This document shows, one piece after another, positions 60,270 to 64,000 of a stretch of 64,000 bases of DNA. The position numbers and the translations under genes were made by a program. Below the pieces are notes generated by a model. It was given only the letters and a program-made list of their open reading frames with translations, did not search any database and was not told the DNA's origin. Numbering within the stretch: position 1 is the first letter of the stretch; every line of letters starts with the position of its first letter. The DNA is from Sarcocystis neurona (Eukaryota; Apicomplexa; Conoidasida; Eucoccidiorida; Sarcocystidae), in NCBI GenBank assembly GCA_000727475.1, contig KL647299.1, positions 2,742,777 through 2,806,776 of the forward strand. Reading direction: 5' to 3'.

Positions 60270-63200
60270 GCCATCTGGCGACCGACAGGACGGGGAATTC
60301 GTTTCGGAGAGTTGTACGCGCAGTACTTCTTCGCTGCCCAGAGCGACTTGCAAAGCCCTTTGACGATTTTAGACTGCAGCAGCGCAGCAGCACGTGCAGC
60401 AGCCGACGCAGCAGCCCAGAAGGGACGCTGCATCGCGGTGCGGATCTGCGAAGCAGTGGACGAAAGCGTGCAAGGGCAGCGACGCCGACAGGAGGAACAG
60501 CAGCACCGCCAGCTGTCGCTTCTTTTTCTTCAACTGGACGAGCTAAGGCAGCAGCAGCCGCAGCTCTTCCACCCGCAGCAAGCGGAGGGGGACCATCCCC
60601 TGCGCTTCGAAGAACGGCACCGGCGCCAGGCGAAGCTGCAAGCGCAGCAGCACCTGCAGCTGCAACAACTGCAAGGAGAGGGCGCACTACCACGTCACCA
60701 GCATCCGGATCCACAGCGCAGGCAAATGCAGCAGCAAGGGGGCGATGCCCTTGTTGGCGAGAAAGAGAACGGTATTTCTGTTGCCCCCAGAGCAGGGACG
60801 GACACGTCAAGACCCGGTTGCAAAAGGGCAAGCGAAGACGCGACAGCAGCTGACGAGCGGTTGACAGCCGCAGCCGCGAGTGGGACAGCAGGAACAGCAA
60901 CAGAGTGTACTGCTACAGTAGCTACAGAAACAGAACCCACCGGTGCAGCAGGAGCAGCAGCCGAACCCACTGGTGCAGCGGGAGGAGCCACACCTGCAGA
61001 AAGCACCGGTGCAGCAGGAGCACGAGCAGCAGCAGCAGAGCCCACTGCTGCACACGCGAGAGCAGCAGCAGCCGGTTTGTATCTCAACTCGGACGCTGCC
61101 TTTCAACTTTTCCTTGCTGCTGAACAAGCTGCGGACGCGCTGAGCTGGCACAGCCACCCAGGGGGAGCCGCTGCGCACGACGTGATTATCAGCGGCGGAT
61201 TTACGAAGCGAGAGGACGTCTCTGTCGAAAGGGTAGCACTAGCAGGGCAGCAGGCTTCTGGGGATTTGTTGCATTTCTCCTGGCCTTGCGTGCCCGGCAA
61301 ATCTTCTGCAAATGCAGAGGCGGTGCAGTGGCATGGCGTGAAGCGTCTGCTATCTTCGTGCGGCTTTGCCGCCGTGAGCAGCAGCGCCAGCGGCATCTCC
61401 TGCAGTGGGGGCGGCCACCACAGCAACAACAGCAGCGGCCCGACCGCGACGTCGTGGAATAACAGGGATATTTTGCTGGCCGCCCTAGACTGGCTAGGAA
61501 GCGGCTCGTTGCATCGGCTTTGTTCAAACGACCCGCGCGCTGCTAGTGTCGCCGACGCTGCTGTTGACGAGCGCCTGCTGCTGTCGCTGCACGCGATTTT
61601 CCTGCGACGCAGCGCTGCTCAACAGCAGAAGCCGAAGGGCCGGCTGCAGCTTCTTGCCGACACGAAGGTTTCTGCGGTGTGGAGGAGGGAGGTCGAGCAG
61701 CAGCTGCTGGGAAACAGAGGGAAACGTGAGGTCGCAGGAGAGGGAGCACAGCACGCAGCCTGTGCGGCGGGAGGTGCAGCAGCAGCAGCAAATGCAGCAG
61801 CAGGGGAGGGGGTATACGCAGCAGCTCCAGCAGCAAGAGACGCGACAACAGCTGAGGCGTTAGAGGCAGCAGCAGCGGCACCAGCAGCAATGGACGCAGC
61901 AGCCCAAACTGCAGCAGAGCAGAGAGGAGCGGCAACAGCAGCAGCGGCGCACCGCCTACCGGCTCCGTGTAGTAGGGCGGGGGGGAAGGGACTACCCGGC
62001 GGACGTGCAACTTCAGCGGCCAAGCCGAAGAAGACGTCTCAGAAAGACAAAGGCGAGGGAAGCACAGGAGGAGCGGCAACATGTGCGGGAAACTGCAGCG
62101 CTCTCTTCGCATCCTGGTGGCCTGCAGCGTCAATGGAAGCAGATTCAGCTGGCGTCTCCTTTACTGCCGCAGTTCTCTCTTGTTGGTGCGCCGTTCAAGA
62201 CGGCCTCAGAGCTTCCATGAGACCCCGGCCGCAGGGGGAAACCGGTCGGCGGCAGCCGCTCGACAAGCCGCTCCCACAAGCCGCAGCAACGGATCAAGAG
62301 GAAGAAGCCAGCGGAGGGCACCAACAGCAGCAAGAGCAAACAAAAGAAAACGAGCTGGTGGAAGTGCAACACAGACAGCAGCAGCACGCGCAGCACCAGC
62401 AGCAGCTGGCGAAGGCGCCTGCTGCTTCTAGGGCCCAGTTGATTGCTCTCGTCGTTGCACAGGTCAGGCAGGGGACGAGCGACTGCTGCGTATTTCTACT
62501 GCCGTGCTGCCGCATGCTGCTGCCGCAGCATCACGTCAAAACAGCGAGGCAGAACAAACCAAGAAATTCTCTGTGGATCACTCCTCTTCCTCATTCGTTC
62601 ATCATTCAGTTCCATATCCTTCTCGTGCTTCTGTTGCACCGCAGCAATTGCTGCTTTCTCTTCTGGAGGCGACCTAGCAGAGGTGCCCCGGTCGCGCACA
62701 CCAGTACTAGCACTACGAGTACTACTACTACTACTACTACGGCTACTGCTGTACTACTAGTACTACTACTTTATGACTATTACCCCTACCAGTACCACTA
62801 CTAGTACAACTACTACTACTACCACTACTAGTACAACAACTACTACTACCACTACTACGACGACAGCACTACTAGCCCTACTACCACTACTACTACTAGT
62901 ACTCCCACTACTGCTACTATTAGTTCTGCTTCTAGTAGTAGTACTACTTGTACTACTGCTGCTAGTATTACTGCTCCTACGACTACTGGTACTACTCCTA
63001 CTACTACTACTGCCGGTCGTACTACTACTATTACTATTACTAGTACTATTACTAGACCTACTACAAGTAGTACTACTATTACCCCTGCAGGTGTCGATTT
63101 TTAGATTTGATATGTTCTCTCCATGCAGATGCAGATGCTTCTTCTAGAAGGGCCTTCGACCTATTCTTCGAGAATATATATATACATATATATGTGTATC

Positions 63201-63981
63201 CGGGTCATCACGTATTTTCTCTTTCTCTCTGTGTTTTTTTCTGTTTCTGCTGGTCTGTCTGTCAATCCGCCGTAGTGTACGTGTTCAGAGCGCTTGGACG
63301 AAATGGGCTAGCAACACTTGGTCCGCGTGCAGAGCATCCGTAGTGAGCAGCTGCGCTGCATGCGCGTCTTTTCCATGCGGGTGTGCTTCAGGCCCTCCTC
63401 TCCTTCCCAGGGGATCAAATGCTTCTTTATTGCCTCATGGTTGCTTCAAGAAGCAACACGTACGTGTCTCCCGCAGCAAGGCCTCCCCTTGACACGTCCC
63501 TTTGTTCAGCCGCACGTACTGCGCTGTGCTGGGGTCTGTGTCGCTTCTGTGTAGAGCTGCCGCTGCAGCGGTGTGCTGCGCCCTTGTTTTGCTGATGCTG
63601 CTGCTGCTTCTGCGACGTGGGTGGTGTGCCCCTGTCGCTGCTGCTTTACGAACGGCGTGCGTTTATTTTGCTGCCGCTGCTGCTGCCGGTGGGGGGAAGC
63701 GTCGTGCTCGCATGGCGCGGTGCTGCTGCTGTTGGGGCGACATGCACGTAGGCAGCTGCGCTGGGGGCGCACACGCGAACGGATGTGCTGCGTCTTTTTT
63801 TCCGTAGGTGCCTCCCTACGAGGCTGTACCAGCGGGGCATGAACTCCTTGGTGTTGCATATCAGGCCTTGCACCGCAGAGCTGGGACACCGGTTGCTGCT
63901 GCTGCGCTTAGCCCGCAGCGCTGGCTGCTCCGCCACATGTCTAAAACGCATGTGTCGATTTTCTTCGACAGCGACGCATAG
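60270..63981 (+). CDS. Gln/Ala-rich protein of unknown function, 3' part
   Basis: Two exons are supported: 60270..62462 (acceptor TCCCTGCAG, donor CAG|GTCAGG) and 63808..63981 (acceptor CTTTTTTTCCGTAG), both phase 0, giving 788 residues up to the TAG at 63979-63981. The 5' exon or exons lie upstream and are not resolved. Folded-looking segments sit between runs of Gln and Ala: GELYAQYFFAAQSDLQSPLT and KGRCIAVRICEAVDESV at the start, LYLNSDAAFQLFLAAEQAAD and WNNRDILLAALDWLGSGSLH in the middle, AQLIALVVAQ at the junction, and the last exon with GHELLGVAYQALHRR and RWLLRHMSKTHVSIFF. I recognise no family. It could be the 3' end of the same gene as 54899-58478, since both are on the plus strand and helical. 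Confidence 0.5.
62697..63085. repeat. degenerate TAC/ACT trinucleotide tract in an intron
   Basis: About 390 bases made almost wholly of TAC, TAG and ACT-type triplets with scattered substitutions (CTACTACTA cores, TAGTA interruptions). It sits inside the 1345-base intron 62463-63807. Its triplet period makes Thr- or Leu-rich open frames such as 62773-63147 that I do not regard as genes. It is the only long triplet repeat here that is not CAG-type. Confidence 0.9.
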
Positions 63982-64000
63982 GACACCTCGTCCAGATTTA

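Noticed and set aside
62773..63147. Thr- then Leu-rich frame of 124 codons
   Set aside because: A reading of the TAC triplet tract inside an intron.
1..64000. Transposons, CRISPR arrays, rRNA genes, telomere repeats
   Set aside because: I saw no transposase or reverse-transcriptase motifs, no regularly spaced repeats, no rRNA-like sequence and no TTTAGGG-type arrays.

Overview
The window looks like nuclear DNA from a coccidian apicomplexan, most likely Eimeria or a close relative such as Cyclospora. The evidence is that coding segments are packed with CAG/GCA triplets read as runs of Gln, Ala or Ser; introns are short to medium with GT..AG ends and CTGCAG-type acceptors; intergenic DNA is full of ACATAT-type and (CA)n simple repeats; and one protein carries a recognisable ApiAP2 DNA-binding domain. 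The genus is an inference from repeat style, not from a marker gene.

Layout. 1-6.1 kb is simple-repeat-rich DNA with no gene I can defend. A two-exon minus-strand gene (6126-9163) encodes a homologue of ARMC1, a mitochondrial-outer-membrane-linked protein with an armadillo segment and an HMA-like fold. 9.3-16 kb is gene-poor with small tandem duplications. A minus-strand 651-residue protein of unknown function lies at 16051-18006. 18-26.2 kb is again gene-poor. A possible small plus-strand exon lies at 26335-26841, converging on the largest gene of the window. That gene (minus, 27333-36081) joins from four phase-compatible exons into about 2227 residues. It has the two cyclin-like repeats of the TFIIB/BRF1 family, expanded by low-complexity insertions, and an ApiAP2 domain near its C-terminus. 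36.1-51.9 kb is gene-poor to the eye, but has a 492-residue minus-strand reading frame (44055-45533) and a few exon-like pieces near 41.4-42.4 kb.

From 52 kb to the right edge the coding strand switches to plus and CAG-rich genes follow in tandem: a nuclear-looking Ser/Ala/Arg-rich protein with a SUMO-interaction-like motif (52081-54171); a five-exon helical protein (54899-58478 in my model); and a Gln/Ala-rich protein whose last exon ends at 63981 after an intron holding about 390 bases of degenerate TAC repeat.

No operon logic applies. The two genes with a clear role are basal/specific transcription (TFIIB-like plus AP2) and mitochondrial architecture (ARMC1-like). Gene models rest on splice-site pattern and phase only; no transcript data were available.
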